Shown here piece by piece: positions 32,287 through 40,761 of a stretch of DNA of 44,103 bases. The translations under genes were made by a program, and so were the position numbers. The DNA is taken from the NCBI GenBank assembly GCA_947458475.1, contig CANGZP010000014.1:1-44103 (forward strand), in the 5' to 3' direction. Each line of letters starts with the position of its first letter. Within the stretch, counting starts at the first letter, position 1. Source of the DNA: Cyclobacteriaceae bacterium (GTDB taxonomy: Bacteria > Bacteroidota > Bacteroidia > Cytophagales > Cyclobacteriaceae). The notes below the pieces were generated by a model. That model made no database searches. It was not told where the DNA came from and worked only from the letters and a program-made list of their open reading frames with translations.

Positions 32287-32586
32287 TTACAGGAAGACCA
32301 CATCCGCAACGATTCCCGTTCCTATTTGGGATTCGATCAGGGCAATCACCTTAGATTTATTGAGTTGAAGCTCTTTTTTTACAGGACCTGAGGTGATTTT
32401 CACAAAAAGTTTTTTGTCCTTGATGTACACATTGCTGGTTCGGTCAGCGATGGTTTTGCCAACCAATTCTGGCCAAGAAGAAATGAGCAACTTCTCTTGG
32501 TAGGTATCTTCCAGGCGGTAAGCCTTCAATAAGTCTTGGAAGGCATCAGCCATGGGAGCGGCGTCCTTTTTTCTAGGATAGGTCAT
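32287..32586 (-). CDS. DUF721 (DciA-like) protein
   Basis: The 99-residue protein starts MTYPRKKD and carries the DUF721 pattern: LQDLLKAYRLEDTYQEKLLISSWPELVGKTIADRTSNVYIKDKKLFVKIT, here given only as its parts FQDLLKAYRL, SSWPELVGKTI and KLFVKITSGPVKKEL, then a C-terminal LNKSKVIALIE. DciA proteins load the replicative helicase DnaB in bacteria that lack DnaC, and share this fold. It overlaps hemW by 14 bases. I chose ATG 32584-32586; ATGs at 32592 and 32613 also stay in frame but lie further into hemW, and one at 32553 would shorten the protein. DNA replication is therefore a reasonable inferred role. Confidence 0.75.
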   Translation of the reverse strand: MTYPRKKDAAPMADAFQDLLKAYRLEDTYQEKLLISSWPELVGKTIADRTSNVYIKDKKLFVKITSGPVKKELQLNKSKVIALIESQIGTGIVADVVFL

Positions 32587-33712
32587 GGGCATCAATGAAA
32601 ATTTCGGAGGCAATGCTATCTGCGAGTAGCTGACCTTTACGCGTTAAAGTTAGCGTTTTACCCAGGGTATGGATCATGCCTAGTGCGGTTAATTTTGTGA
32701 TGGCCTCTTTTTTTAGCTCCAAAATATCCAGGCGGTAGCGCTCTGCCAAACTTTCGGAATTTACTCCCCAGCGGGTGCGAAGGCCTGTGAGAATTTCTTC
32801 ATTGATGGATTCTGTGAGCGTTAGTTGCTCCTGTACAAAAGGGATCGATCCAGCTGAAAGCGCTTTGGTATAGCTTGGATTGGAAGAGGGATTAAAGCCT
32901 CTTGACACACCATCAAAAGAATGTGCACTTGGGCCAATACCGAGATAGGGGCTGCGCTTCCAATAGTTGCTGTTGTGAATTGCTACTTGATTCGGGCGGC
33001 TAAAATTGGAGATTTCATACTGGACATAGCCGGCTTTGTCGCATTGTTCTTGAAGCCACTCGTATTGTTGGGCAACAAACTCATCTTCCGCAGGGCTAAA
33101 TTTTCCTTTCTGTGTCCAATTGCCAAAGGTGGTTTTGGGTTCAATGGTCAAGGAATAGGCCGAAAGGTGGCCTGGGTCAAGGCGAAAGGCTTCCTCCAAA
33201 TCCAGTTGCCAAAGCGAATGGTCCGAATGAGGGTACCCGTAAATCAAGTCAATCGAAAATTTTTCAAATCCAGCTTCCCGTGCCAGATGGATGGCTTGCC
33301 TTGCCTCTTTTGAAGTATGGGCTCGGTTGTAGGCTTTTAGGATTGGATCCTGAAAACTTTGAATCCCTAAACTTAGGCGATCTATGCCTAGGGATTTCCA
33401 AGTGGCTAAAGTTTGGGGATTGAGGTCATCTGGGTTGGCTTCTAAGGTCACCTCTTGCCTTTTTCCTGGAAAAAGTAGCGCAAGTTGAGCCAAGATTTTT
33501 TCTAAAGATTCTGCTGGCAAAAGCGAAGGGGTGCCCCCTCCAAAGTAAATCGTATCTACCAGCTCTCCCTTCAAATAATCCTTACGAAGTTCGAGCTCTA
33601 TGCAAATGCAATCCACTACCGAAGCGATGGATTTCAGATTTGTCGAAAAATGGAAGTCACAATAGTGGCAGGCTTGTTTACAAAAAGGGATGTGAATATA
33701 GATTCCTGCCAT
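32573..33712 (-). CDS. hemW: Radical SAM HemW-type protein
   Basis: HemW is a radical S-adenosylmethionine protein that carries heme, and is a paralogue of coproporphyrinogen III oxidase HemN. The 379-residue protein has the 4Fe-4S cluster motif CKQACHYC at residues 11-18 inside IYIHIPFCKQACHYCDFHF (shortened), FGGGTPSLLPAESL, and TLEANPDDLNPQTL. GIQSFQDPILKAYNRAHT and YLGIGPSAHSFDG follow. Its cysteine pattern CxxxCxxC and length are those of HemW, not of the longer HemN. I chose the ATG at 33710-33712, which starts MAGIYIHIPF; the frame is open for 12 further codons but without family residues. It overlaps the DUF721 gene. Confidence 0.85.
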   Translation of the reverse strand: MAGIYIHIPFCKQACHYCDFHFSTNLKSIASVVDCICIELELRKDYLKGELVDTIYFGGGTPSLLPAESLEKILAQLALLFPGKRQEVTLEANPDDLNPQTLATWKSLGIDRLSLGIQSFQDPILKAYNRAHTSKEARQAIHLAREAGFEKFSIDLIYGYPHSDHSLWQLDLEEAFRLDPGHLSAYSLTIEPKTTFGNWTQKGKFSPAEDEFVAQQYEWLQEQCDKAGYVQYEISNFSRPNQVAIHNSNYWKRSPYLGIGPSAHSFDGVSRGFNPSSNPSYTKALSAGSIPFVQEQLTLTESINEEILTGLRTRWGVNSESLAERYRLDILELKKEAITKLTALGMIHTLGKTLTLTRKGQLLADSIASEIFIDAHDLS

Positions 33713-34010
33713 TTGAGTTGAATGTTGGGTAAATATAACGGATGTCATCCTTTCAGTGGATGACCTTTATTAGGTGCCCGCGCTTTTCCTTATTGAATTT
33801 AGATGAATGACTTCCCCTTTCCGTCTGTGTTTAGGAATGCCTGACCAAATTGCGGATCTGCACATTGATTAAAATTCATTTGGAGGCTGTCTCAGGATTG
33901 CTGAGTTTTGTAGGAAGAAAAAAATAGTCGGGAAGTAGCTATTTCTTGAGTACTTTTTTGAGGATTTTCGAGTAAAAATGGGTTGATAAAAGCCTTTGCC
34001 ATACTGCTCA
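33713..34010. other. Divergent gap with no recognised feature
   Basis: About 298 bases between hemW (minus) and the DUF4271 gene (plus). A CTCAG/CTGAG hairpin at 33891-33905 followed by four T resembles a weak terminator, but no transcript would end here. No convincing TAnnTTTG element or gene-sized frame was seen. Confidence 0.5.
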
Positions 34011-35126
34011 ATGCTTAGAACAGCACTTATTTTAGTCCTTTTTTTTGTTTCCCAGTGGGGAGCGGCTCAGGTATTGGAAAATTACCGAGGGGAGTGGAGG
34101 AGTTCTACCGAACAGTCATTGGTAGGGTCCATCGGTCAGAAGCAGGTGCGGTTAGCAGTGAATTCTTTTCCCCAATCTTATTTCCAATTTGAGGTACCCG
34201 GCAATTCTACGGTTTTCGTAGATGGAAAACTCTGGGATTTGATCCAAAACGACACTACTTTTTTTATACCAACAGAGGATTTAAAGAAAGAATTTGGAAA
34301 GGATAGTTTACTTGTGACTGTTGTAAGTGACAAGATTAGGCTTGGGGACTTTGGCTTGGCGATTACCAAAGTCGCGAAAAACCAAGTAGAGGAAAAGAAG
34401 GTAAGTGTAGGTGATCAATCCTTTGCTCTTGAAAAACGCCAAGTTGTGCAACCGCTCAAGGACTTTATAGCCGTTTCACTTTTAATTATTTTGACCTTGA
34501 CGGCCGTTTACAGGAGGATATATCCGTATTTATTGGGGGTTTTTCTACAGCCTTTGTCGGTGATTAAAGCAGAAGATTTTTCAGAAAGTGGGGGACTACA
34601 AAAAGTATTTTCCTTTGATATTTTGTTTTTCTTATTCCTTGTAGCCATGATTCTTTCACAGAGTTTGATTACAGGAATTGTTATTTTCAGACCGGATTGG
34701 ATTGAAGATTGGGGAGGGATATCCTCAATTTCACTCCTGCTTTTTTGGGTGTTGGCTTCCATCTTTCTGTTGGTATTGACCATCTTAAAGTTCTCTGCAA
34801 TCAAATTGATGTCCTTTCTTTTTGACTTGGGCAAGTCTGAGTTTGCGCATTTTTTTTACTTGCTTCGCCTGATCACGTTTGGGTTTACGTTGGTCCTAAT
34901 TGCAACCACCTTTTTTGTGATTAATGACTTCTACTCACTTGAAATCGTGTTTTCAAATCTCATGAAAGCTGTTTTTTGGGTGTACCTCTTTGGGGTCATG
35001 GGACTCTTCTTAATTATGATGAATCGGTTGAACTTTAAGAAATACCATTTATTTACTTACCTTTGCCTAGCTGAAATAGTACCATTTTTAGTTTTGACTA
35101 AATGGATTTTGGTACTAGTCCAGTGA
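34011..35126 (+). CDS. DUF4271-domain membrane protein
   Basis: The 371-residue protein starts with a signal peptide (MLRTALILVLFFVSQWGAAQ) and a periplasmic beta-rich region (about residues 25-150, with LVGSIGQKQVRL and YFQFEVPGNSTVF). Five or six membrane helices follow in the second half (from KDFIAVSLLIILTLTAVYRR onward). This is the Bacteroidota DUF4271 layout. The function is not established. I chose the ATG at 34011 because the signal peptide follows it; another in-frame start at 33996 adds five residues. It is followed by the HemD-like gene on the same strand and then by the type IX secretion genes, so a link to that system is possible. Confidence 0.82.
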   Translation: MLRTALILVLFFVSQWGAAQVLENYRGEWRSSTEQSLVGSIGQKQVRLAVNSFPQSYFQFEVPGNSTVFVDGKLWDLIQNDTTFFIPTEDLKKEFGKDSLLVTVVSDKIRLGDFGLAITKVAKNQVEEKKVSVGDQSFALEKRQVVQPLKDFIAVSLLIILTLTAVYRRIYPYLLGVFLQPLSVIKAEDFSESGGLQKVFSFDILFFLFLVAMILSQSLITGIVIFRPDWIEDWGGISSISLLLFWVLASIFLLVLTILKFSAIKLMSFLFDLGKSEFAHFFYLLRLITFGFTLVLIATTFFVINDFYSLEIVFSNLMKAVFWVYLFGVMGLFLIMMNRLNFKKYHLFTYLCLAEIVPFLVLTKWILVLVQ

Positions 35127-35154
35127 TGTGTTGAACGTAAAAGGAACTCCCAGC

Positions 35155-35928
35155 ATGAGTGCAGCTCCAAAAGATCGCTATACCCCAGTAAAAAGCATAC
35201 TGGTTTCTCAACCTAAACCTACCGAAGCCAATTCTCCTTATCTCCTGCTTGCAGAAAAGTATAAGTTGAAGATAGATTTTAGGCAATTTATCAAGGTGGA
35301 ACCTGTTCCCCCGAAAGAATTCAGAAAGCAGAAAATAGATATTTTGAAGCATACTGCGGTCATTTTTACGAGCCGGAATGCGATCGACCATTTTTTTGCA
35401 ATCTGTAAGGATTTCAAGATTGAAATGCCAGCTGAAATGAAGTATTTCTGCATTTCGGACCAAACCGCCCATTACTTGCAGAAGTACATTGTGATTCGAA
35501 AGCGCAAGCTATTCGTAGGTTTGAAGACTGCAGAAGATCTATTTGACTTCTTCAAAAAGCACAAAAACGAAAAATACCTTTTCCCATGTTCGGATATTCG
35601 TAAAGATGATATCCCGGGCTACATGGAAAAACAAGGGATTGCATTCACAGAAGCGATCATTTACCATACCGTTGCAGCAGACTTATCCGATTTGGCTGAT
35701 GTCAAATACGATATTTTGGCCTTTTTTAGCCCCTCTGGAATCAAATCTTTGCGTCAAAACTTTCCAGATTTTGTACAAGGAAAAACCCGAATTGCAGCCT
35801 TTGGGCCCACTACCGCTAAAGCCGTGCGTGACATGGGTTTGATGTTGGACATTGAAGCACCTATGCCAAATGCACCCAGTATGACTGGTGCCTTGGAATT
35901 GTTTATCAAAAAAGCCAATAATTTGTAA
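35155..35928 (+). CDS. Uroporphyrinogen-III synthase-like protein
   Basis: The 257-residue protein matches the two-lobed HemD fold of Bacteroidota: SILVSQPKPTEAN, then VIFTSRNAIDHFF (strand and loop of lobe one), LFPCSDIRKDDIPGYMEKQG, IYHTVAADLSDL, ILAFFSPSGIKSLRQNF, and RIAAFGPTTAKAVRDMG. HemD closes the linear hydroxymethylbilane to uroporphyrinogen III in tetrapyrrole synthesis. Conservation across HemD is weak, so catalysis is not certain. I chose the ATG at 35155. A GTG at 35128 immediately follows the preceding stop but adds nine residues without family pattern. Its position between a DUF4271 gene and the porP-gldKLMN run, not beside other heme genes, is notable. Confidence 0.78.
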   Translation: MSAAPKDRYTPVKSILVSQPKPTEANSPYLLLAEKYKLKIDFRQFIKVEPVPPKEFRKQKIDILKHTAVIFTSRNAIDHFFAICKDFKIEMPAEMKYFCISDQTAHYLQKYIVIRKRKLFVGLKTAEDLFDFFKKHKNEKYLFPCSDIRKDDIPGYMEKQGIAFTEAIIYHTVAADLSDLADVKYDILAFFSPSGIKSLRQNFPDFVQGKTRIAAFGPTTAKAVRDMGLMLDIEAPMPNAPSMTGALELFIKKANNL

Positions 35929-35978
35929 TTCTTAGAATCATTTTCAGTGGTTTCTCAGTTTAAATTCCTAGACTAGTT

Positions 35979-35986
35979 TAAATTTG
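35979..35986 (+). promoter_or_regulatory. Candidate -7 promoter element for porP
   Basis: TAAATTTG matches TAnnTTTG and lies 25 bases before the porP/sprF start, in a 75-base gap after the HemD-like gene. The -33 region lacks a clear TTG. Confidence 0.42.
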
Positions 35987-36003
35987 GGAACTCCACATCC
36001 AAA

Positions 36004-36984
36004 ATGAGTAGAAAAAACGAATGGGTTAGATTTTTTAGTGCAATGGGATTTATCCTAGGGCTGTCTATATCTGGGTCAGTCTTTGCGCAGCAAGACCCTC
36101 AGTTTACGCAATACCTCTCGGCAGGGACCTTTTTTAACCCTGCTTTAGCTGGCAAAGAGGGAGGACTTCAATTCGCCGCATTTCATCGAACCCAATGGCA
36201 AGGCTATACCGCCACTGCAAGAGCAGGGACTGCACCAACTACCCAATTGATTGCTCTGCAGGGAAGGCTCAAGGAGAAGAATTTCGGCTATGGACTTACG
36301 GTGATCAACGATCAGCTCGGGGCCACGTCCAACTTGGAAGTCAATCTTCAAGGTAGCTACCACAAAAAATTTCAACGAACTCAACTCAGCTTCGGCGGAT
36401 ACCTGGGAGTGTCCAATAGTACCTTGGACTTTGAAGAATTGCAATTTGTAAATCCAGAACCTAGTCTACCTCAATCGGGAACTGAAACGCAGCTTGCCAT
36501 GGATATGGGTGCTGGTCTACTCGTGGATGGAGGTAATTTTTATGTTGGACTTAGTGGAAGGCACCTCAACCAAGCTTCTTTTGATTTTGGAGATGGGAGT
36601 TATGCCAATCGGCTTCAGCTGCACAATTATTTATTGATGGGGTATCGAATGCGACCTTCAGGGCAGCTGCGAATAGAGCCGAGTATTTTATTAAAATCTT
36701 TAGGTACCCATACTTTATCCTATGAGGTGAGCGTTATAGCCACAATCCAGAATAAAGTGAATGGAGGGCTTGCCTACCGAGGAGAGGAATCCGTGTCCTT
36801 AATTCTGGGGTATAGCCTATTGAAAGACAATAGTTTAAAGTTAGGTTATGCCTTTGATTTGGTGGTTGGGGGGCAAGATGCCAAGGCGCCTACTTCCCAT
36901 GAATTGATGTTGCGTTATGCCTGGTCAGATGTCTCCAAGACAGTGAATCGGGTAATTCAGCGGACGCCAAGATTTAGGTTTTAA
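36004..36984 (+). CDS. PorP/SprF-family type IX secretion outer membrane protein
   Basis: The 326-residue precursor has a signal peptide (MGFILGLSISGSVFAQ, about residues 13-29) and the classic mature start QQDPQFTQYLSAGTFFNPALAG. Alternating strands typical of an outer-membrane barrel follow: FGYGLTVINDQLGATSN, SFGGYLGVSN, FYVGLSGRHLNQASF, and a C-terminal stretch KLGYAFDLVVGGQ with LMLRYAW. PorP is a core part of the type IX secretion/gliding machine; SprF is a paralogue in gliders. The position directly upstream of gldKLMN favours the PorP-like core role over an adhesin-partner paralogue. Exact orthology cannot be settled here. Confidence 0.9.
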   Translation: MSRKNEWVRFFSAMGFILGLSISGSVFAQQDPQFTQYLSAGTFFNPALAGKEGGLQFAAFHRTQWQGYTATARAGTAPTTQLIALQGRLKEKNFGYGLTVINDQLGATSNLEVNLQGSYHKKFQRTQLSFGGYLGVSNSTLDFEELQFVNPEPSLPQSGTETQLAMDMGAGLLVDGGNFYVGLSGRHLNQASFDFGDGSYANRLQLHNYLLMGYRMRPSGQLRIEPSILLKSLGTHTLSYEVSVIATIQNKVNGGLAYRGEESVSLILGYSLLKDNSLKLGYAFDLVVGGQDAKAPTSHELMLRYAWSDVSKTVNRVIQRTPRFRF

Positions 36985-37018
36985 GGAATTTATCAGGGCA
37001 ACAATTAGGAAAATTAGT

Positions 37019-37088
37019 AGTTAGGTTAATCTAATTAGAACGCGATGACCTCTTTGAGTTTGTTTTATATACCTAAAATAACCTAACT
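37019..37088. repeat. Perfect 10-bp inverted repeat between porP and gldK
   Basis: AGTTAGGTTA at 37019-37028 and TAACCTAACT at 37079-37088 are exact reverse complements, separated by 50 bases. The spacer is T-rich and holds a TCTAATTAGA palindrome. It could be a binding site pair or an RNA stem; there is no T run for a terminator. Confidence 0.6.
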
Positions 37089-37106
37089 TTCGACGTCATT
37101 TTCACG

Positions 37107-37127
37107 GTTTGGCAAAGTTTGGCCAAA
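37107..37127 (+). repeat. 10-bp-period direct repeat in the gldK leader
   Basis: GTTTGGCAAA (37107-37116) is followed directly by GTTTGGCCAAA (37117-37127). A 10-base period places both copies on the same face of the helix. It lies 42 bases before the likely gldK ATG. This may be an operator or chance. Confidence 0.4.
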
Positions 37128-37168
37128 AATTTGATGATACTCTAAAAAAGTCATTTATGTACACTAGA

Positions 37169-38251
37169 ATGAAATTTCCTTTTTCATCACTTGTCGTAGG
37201 GGTTGTAATCATTTCCCTTTTGTCAAGTTGTGGTCTATTCAATAAAAAGGGAATGGCCAGCGATAAAGCAAATCGAAAAGGAGAAGTAACGGGAGTAGCG
37301 AAGCGAATTCGTTGGAAACAAAATCTTCCCGTCGACATGGTTCCTATCAAAGCAGGGACCTTTTGGATGGGTCAATCCGACGAGGACATTGCCTACACGC
37401 AAGCTTCCTTGAACAAGCAAATCACGATTTCTGAATTTTTTATGGACAAATATGAGGTGTCCAACAACAAGTATCGGCAATTTTTGGAGGCGGTAAAATC
37501 TGGTCAATTAGACACAGGTACACCCACCACACTCAAGGCAGCGCCTACTTTCAACCTAAATGAGCTGAAGCCAGACAGCACGGTTTGGACCAAAAGCTTT
37601 GCCTACCACTATGGCGATCCGTTGATGGAGTTTTATTTTGACCATCCTGCTTTTGATGCCTACCCTGTAGTGGGAGTTTCTTACGATCAGGCTCAGAAAT
37701 ATGCCGAGTGGAGAACCTACCACCTTCGTGCAAACGATGACGTTCAATTTGACCTTCCTGCATTCAGATTGCCTACCGAGGCAGAATGGGAATATGCTGC
37801 CAAAGGGGGCAAAGAAATTGCGAAGTACCCTTGGGGAGGACCGTATTTGAAGAATAAAAGAGGCTGTTTGATGGCCAACTTTAAGCCAGGCAGAGGTAAT
37901 TACATCGACGATGGATTTACTTACACTGCTCCAGTAGATGTATTTGCACCCAATGGATTTGGTTTGTTTAACATGGCTGGCAACGTTTCTGAATGGGTAA
38001 TGGATGCCTACAAAGTCACCTCCAGGGCTGAAACCTGGGACCTTGATCCAGTTTATGTGGACGAAAAGGAGCCACGCAAGATTGTTCGTGGAGGAAGTTG
38101 GAAGGACATTGGACACTACTTAGAGACTTCTACACGTACCTACGAATACCAAGATGTAGCGCAAGCCCACATTGGATTCCGTACAGTTATGACCTTTATC
38201 GGTCGATCAGCTTCCATGGATGCGAAGCTTAACAAGCGAATGAGAAGGTAA
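37169..38251 (+). CDS. gldK: Gliding/type IX secretion lipoprotein GldK (PorK)
   Basis: GldK/PorK forms, with GldN/PorN, a large ring under the outer membrane that is part of the type IX secretion machine. The 360-residue precursor has a lipoprotein signal (VVIISLLSSC, lipobox Cys21). Its domain is of the formylglycine-generating-enzyme (SUMF1) fold: MVPIKAGTFWMGQSDED, FFMDKYEVSNNKYRQFLEAV, FRLPTEAEWEYAAKGG, NGFGLFNMAGNVSEWVMDAY, IVRGGSWKDIGHYLETSTRT, IGFRTVM. The catalytic Cys pair of true sulfatase-modifying enzymes is absent, as expected for GldK. I chose the ATG at 37169, which gives a clean signal; ATG at 37157 adds four residues, and an upstream TTG frame is unlikely. Confidence 0.93.
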   Translation: MKFPFSSLVVGVVIISLLSSCGLFNKKGMASDKANRKGEVTGVAKRIRWKQNLPVDMVPIKAGTFWMGQSDEDIAYTQASLNKQITISEFFMDKYEVSNNKYRQFLEAVKSGQLDTGTPTTLKAAPTFNLNELKPDSTVWTKSFAYHYGDPLMEFYFDHPAFDAYPVVGVSYDQAQKYAEWRTYHLRANDDVQFDLPAFRLPTEAEWEYAAKGGKEIAKYPWGGPYLKNKRGCLMANFKPGRGNYIDDGFTYTAPVDVFAPNGFGLFNMAGNVSEWVMDAYKVTSRAETWDLDPVYVDEKEPRKIVRGGSWKDIGHYLETSTRTYEYQDVAQAHIGFRTVMTFIGRSASMDAKLNKRMRR

Positions 38252-38299
38252 TTTCCTTCCCCTTAAACTAATTTACACCCAACAAAAAATTAAGTTCAA

Positions 38300-39094
38300 A
38301 TGGCTAGTAAGAGCAATTTCTTTTATTCCAAGGTGATGCCGAAAATCTACGGGATCGGTGCAGCAGTCGTAATTCTTGGTGCAATGTTCAAAATTTTGGA
38401 TTTACAAGGAGCCAATTGGATGATTGGTATCGGTTTGTCTGTGGAAGCCGTTATATTTTTCTTGTCTGCCTTTGAGCCGAGCCCAAAAGAAGTGGATTGG
38501 AGCAAGGTATATCCTGAATTGGATGAGGAGGGGCCTGTTCAGCCTGCCAAGAAAAGAGCTGTTGCAGTCTCTGGAGATCCAGTGGCTGCTCAGCTGGACA
38601 ACATGCTACTTCAAGCCAATATTGGCCCAGAGTTGATTGAGAGCTTAGGTAAAGGCATGAAAAATTTGGCTACTTCAGCTGAGAAAATGGGTAATCTTGC
38701 TGATGCAGCTGTTGCGACCACTGAATATGCAGCACAAGTACAGACGGCTTCCAAGACTTTGGCAAGCATGAATGATTCCTATGCACAAACTGCTTCTGCA
38801 TTGATGGCGATGTCTTCTGCTTCTCAAGACGCGCAAGCCTATCAAGTACAGATTCAGGCAGTAACCAAGAATTTGGCTGCGCTGAATGCAGTATATGAGT
38901 TAGAACTACAGGATACAGCCGAGCAAAAGAAAATGCGTGCTGATTTCTACAAAAATATGTCTACAGCGATGTCCAGCTTCACTGAGGTAGGGAATGAAAC
39001 CCAAGCCTTCAAAGAGGAGATGGTCAAATTGAATCAAAATGTGAGTGCGCTGAGCAAGATTTACGGAGGAATGCTTACTGCAATAAGAGGGTAA
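38300..39094 (+). CDS. gldL: Gliding/type IX secretion motor protein GldL (PorL)
   Basis: GldL and GldM form the proton-driven inner-membrane motor of type IX secretion and gliding. The 264-residue protein has two membrane helices near the N-terminus (about 14-33 and 39-57) and a long cytoplasmic helical region. The intramembrane residues K31 and E49 correspond to the lysine and glutamate described as central to proton use in Flavobacterium johnsoniae GldL (positions 27 and 49). The segment SVEAVIFFLSAFEPSPKEVDW is diagnostic. The C-terminal part is Ala/Ser/Gln rich with coiled-coil-like repeats (SLGKGMKNLATSAEKMGNLADA-like, then NLAALNAVYELELQD). It lies between gldK and gldM in the standard order. 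Confidence 0.94.
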   Translation: MASKSNFFYSKVMPKIYGIGAAVVILGAMFKILDLQGANWMIGIGLSVEAVIFFLSAFEPSPKEVDWSKVYPELDEEGPVQPAKKRAVAVSGDPVAAQLDNMLLQANIGPELIESLGKGMKNLATSAEKMGNLADAAVATTEYAAQVQTASKTLASMNDSYAQTASALMAMSSASQDAQAYQVQIQAVTKNLAALNAVYELELQDTAEQKKMRADFYKNMSTAMSSFTEVGNETQAFKEEMVKLNQNVSALSKIYGGMLTAIRG

Positions 39095-39126
39095 TTTACC
39101 ACTCAAATCTAGAAAGATAGACCACT

Positions 39127-40731
39127 ATGGCAGGAGCTAAAGAGACACCTAGACAGCGGATGATCGGGATGATGTACCTGGTATTGACGGCCCTTTTGGC
39201 CCTCCAGGTAAGTAATCAGATTCTCCAGAAGTTTGTCCTTCTCAACGATGGGATGGAGCGAACTTCTAAGAATTACGTATTAAAAAATGAGTCTATGGTA
39301 GGTTCCATTGAGTATACAATTGCTCAACAAGGAAACAATGAAAAGGACCTACCGAAAGTTGCAGCTTCCAAAAAGGTAAGGGCTGCCACCAAGGAAATTT
39401 ACGAATACCTAGAAGGACTGAAGTTGGAGTTGATCAAACAGTCCAATGCTAAAAATGAGAAGGGAGATTTTGTAAACTCCTCTTTAAAGAATACAGAAGC
39501 TTCAGGGAATCTATTTGTCAATCAGGGGAAAGGGGAAGAGCTGAAGAAAAAGCTGAATGAATTCCCAAAAACTGTGGAAGGTATTTTGAAGGGTGTTGGC
39601 ATTACCAACTTGGCTTTTCGTCCAATTGCAAAAGATGCATCTGAAATTGAATTGTTTGCAAATGATTTGGAGGCCAGAAACAAAAGTTTTGTTTCGCTGA
39701 ATTTTGTAAAATCACCTGTGGGCGCTGCCATTGCGATCTTGTCCCAGTTTCAAAATGAGGTATTGAATATTGAAAATGAATCGTTAACCACGATTGCAAA
39801 TACAATCGGTTCGTTTTATTTCAAAGCGGATATTACTGAAGCCAAAATCTCTGCTGTATCCAATGTGGTAGCGGCAGGCACCAAGTTTGAAGGCACCATG
39901 TTTATCGCCTCCTCTTCTTCTTCGGCATCTCCAACAATGTCTTTGGATGGGAGATCTATTCCAGTAGATGCAAAAGGGTTTGGTAAAATTGAATTTGTAG
40001 CAACTCCAGCAGCAAACTACGATGATAAAGGAGTAGCCAAAAAGGTTTTGAGAGGCCAGATCGTTACCAATGTGGGTGGAGAAGACAAGGTGTTGCCTAT
40101 AGAATATGAATACTTTGTGGCGCAACCAGTTATCAAAATCACCTCAGAAGTAGTGCAACAGCTGTATGCGGGTTGTGCAAATGAATTGAATATTGATGTT
40201 CCTGCTTTGGGGAATTCCTATGCTCCTGAATTTACGGTGACGAATGGAGATAAGATTAAAGGAGCAAAAGCTGGGCAGGTGACTGTTGTGCCTAATGCAA
40301 GTGGAAAAGTGACGATTGGGGTTAGCAGCGGAGGAAATAAAATTGGAGATGAGACTTTCGATATCAAGCCAGTACCTAATCCTACCATTAGCGTGCTAGC
40401 TGCCAATGGATCTGACTTGGACATTAGCCAGGCACAAACAACCAATGTGTTGAGCGGCGTAAAAATCGTAGCCAAATCTGATCCAACTTTCGCTAGAACC
40501 ATGGCTAGGGATGCTAATTTTGCGGTTACAGGAGGAGAAATCACCTTGGTTCGAAATGATGTGCCTAGAGGTGCTCCAGTGTCAATTGGCGCAGGAATTC
40601 GAGGATTACTTGGTGGAGCTGCTTCTGGAGACATCCTTGTTATCCGAATCAATCAAATTACTAGAACTAATTTTAGAGGAGAAAAAATACCTATGGATTT
40701 CCGTGGGGTCATAACGGTACGCGTGAAGTAA
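39127..40731 (+). CDS. gldM: Gliding/type IX secretion motor protein GldM (PorM)
   Basis: GldM spans from the inner-membrane motor through the periplasm to the GldK/GldN ring. The 534-residue protein has one N-terminal membrane helix (about 12-29) inside the signature TPRQRMIGMMYLVLTALLAL, a helical domain D1 (about 35-220, with ELIKQSNAKNEKGDF), then beta-rich periplasmic domains D2 to D4. Segments such as AKISAVSNVVAAGTKFEG, DIKPVPNPTISVLAANG and PMDFRGVITVRVK close the protein. Length is close to the family's 510-530. It lies 32 bases after gldL and 30 bases before gldN. Confidence 0.95.
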   Translation: MAGAKETPRQRMIGMMYLVLTALLALQVSNQILQKFVLLNDGMERTSKNYVLKNESMVGSIEYTIAQQGNNEKDLPKVAASKKVRAATKEIYEYLEGLKLELIKQSNAKNEKGDFVNSSLKNTEASGNLFVNQGKGEELKKKLNEFPKTVEGILKGVGITNLAFRPIAKDASEIELFANDLEARNKSFVSLNFVKSPVGAAIAILSQFQNEVLNIENESLTTIANTIGSFYFKADITEAKISAVSNVVAAGTKFEGTMFIASSSSSASPTMSLDGRSIPVDAKGFGKIEFVATPAANYDDKGVAKKVLRGQIVTNVGGEDKVLPIEYEYFVAQPVIKITSEVVQQLYAGCANELNIDVPALGNSYAPEFTVTNGDKIKGAKAGQVTVVPNASGKVTIGVSSGGNKIGDETFDIKPVPNPTISVLAANGSDLDISQAQTTNVLSGVKIVAKSDPTFARTMARDANFAVTGGEITLVRNDVPRGAPVSIGAGIRGLLGGAASGDILVIRINQITRTNFRGEKIPMDFRGVITVRVK

Positions 40732-40761
40732 GCTTCTCAGTATGCTAAAACCATAATTGCT

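Noticed and set aside
33891-33905. Terminator in the hemW/DUF4271 gap
   Set aside because: A five-pair hairpin with four T, but the neighbouring genes diverge, so no transcript should end here.
37169-38251. Active formylglycine-generating enzyme
   Set aside because: The SUMF1-type fold is present, but the catalytic Cys pair is missing and the gene is in the gldKLMN order, so GldK fits better.
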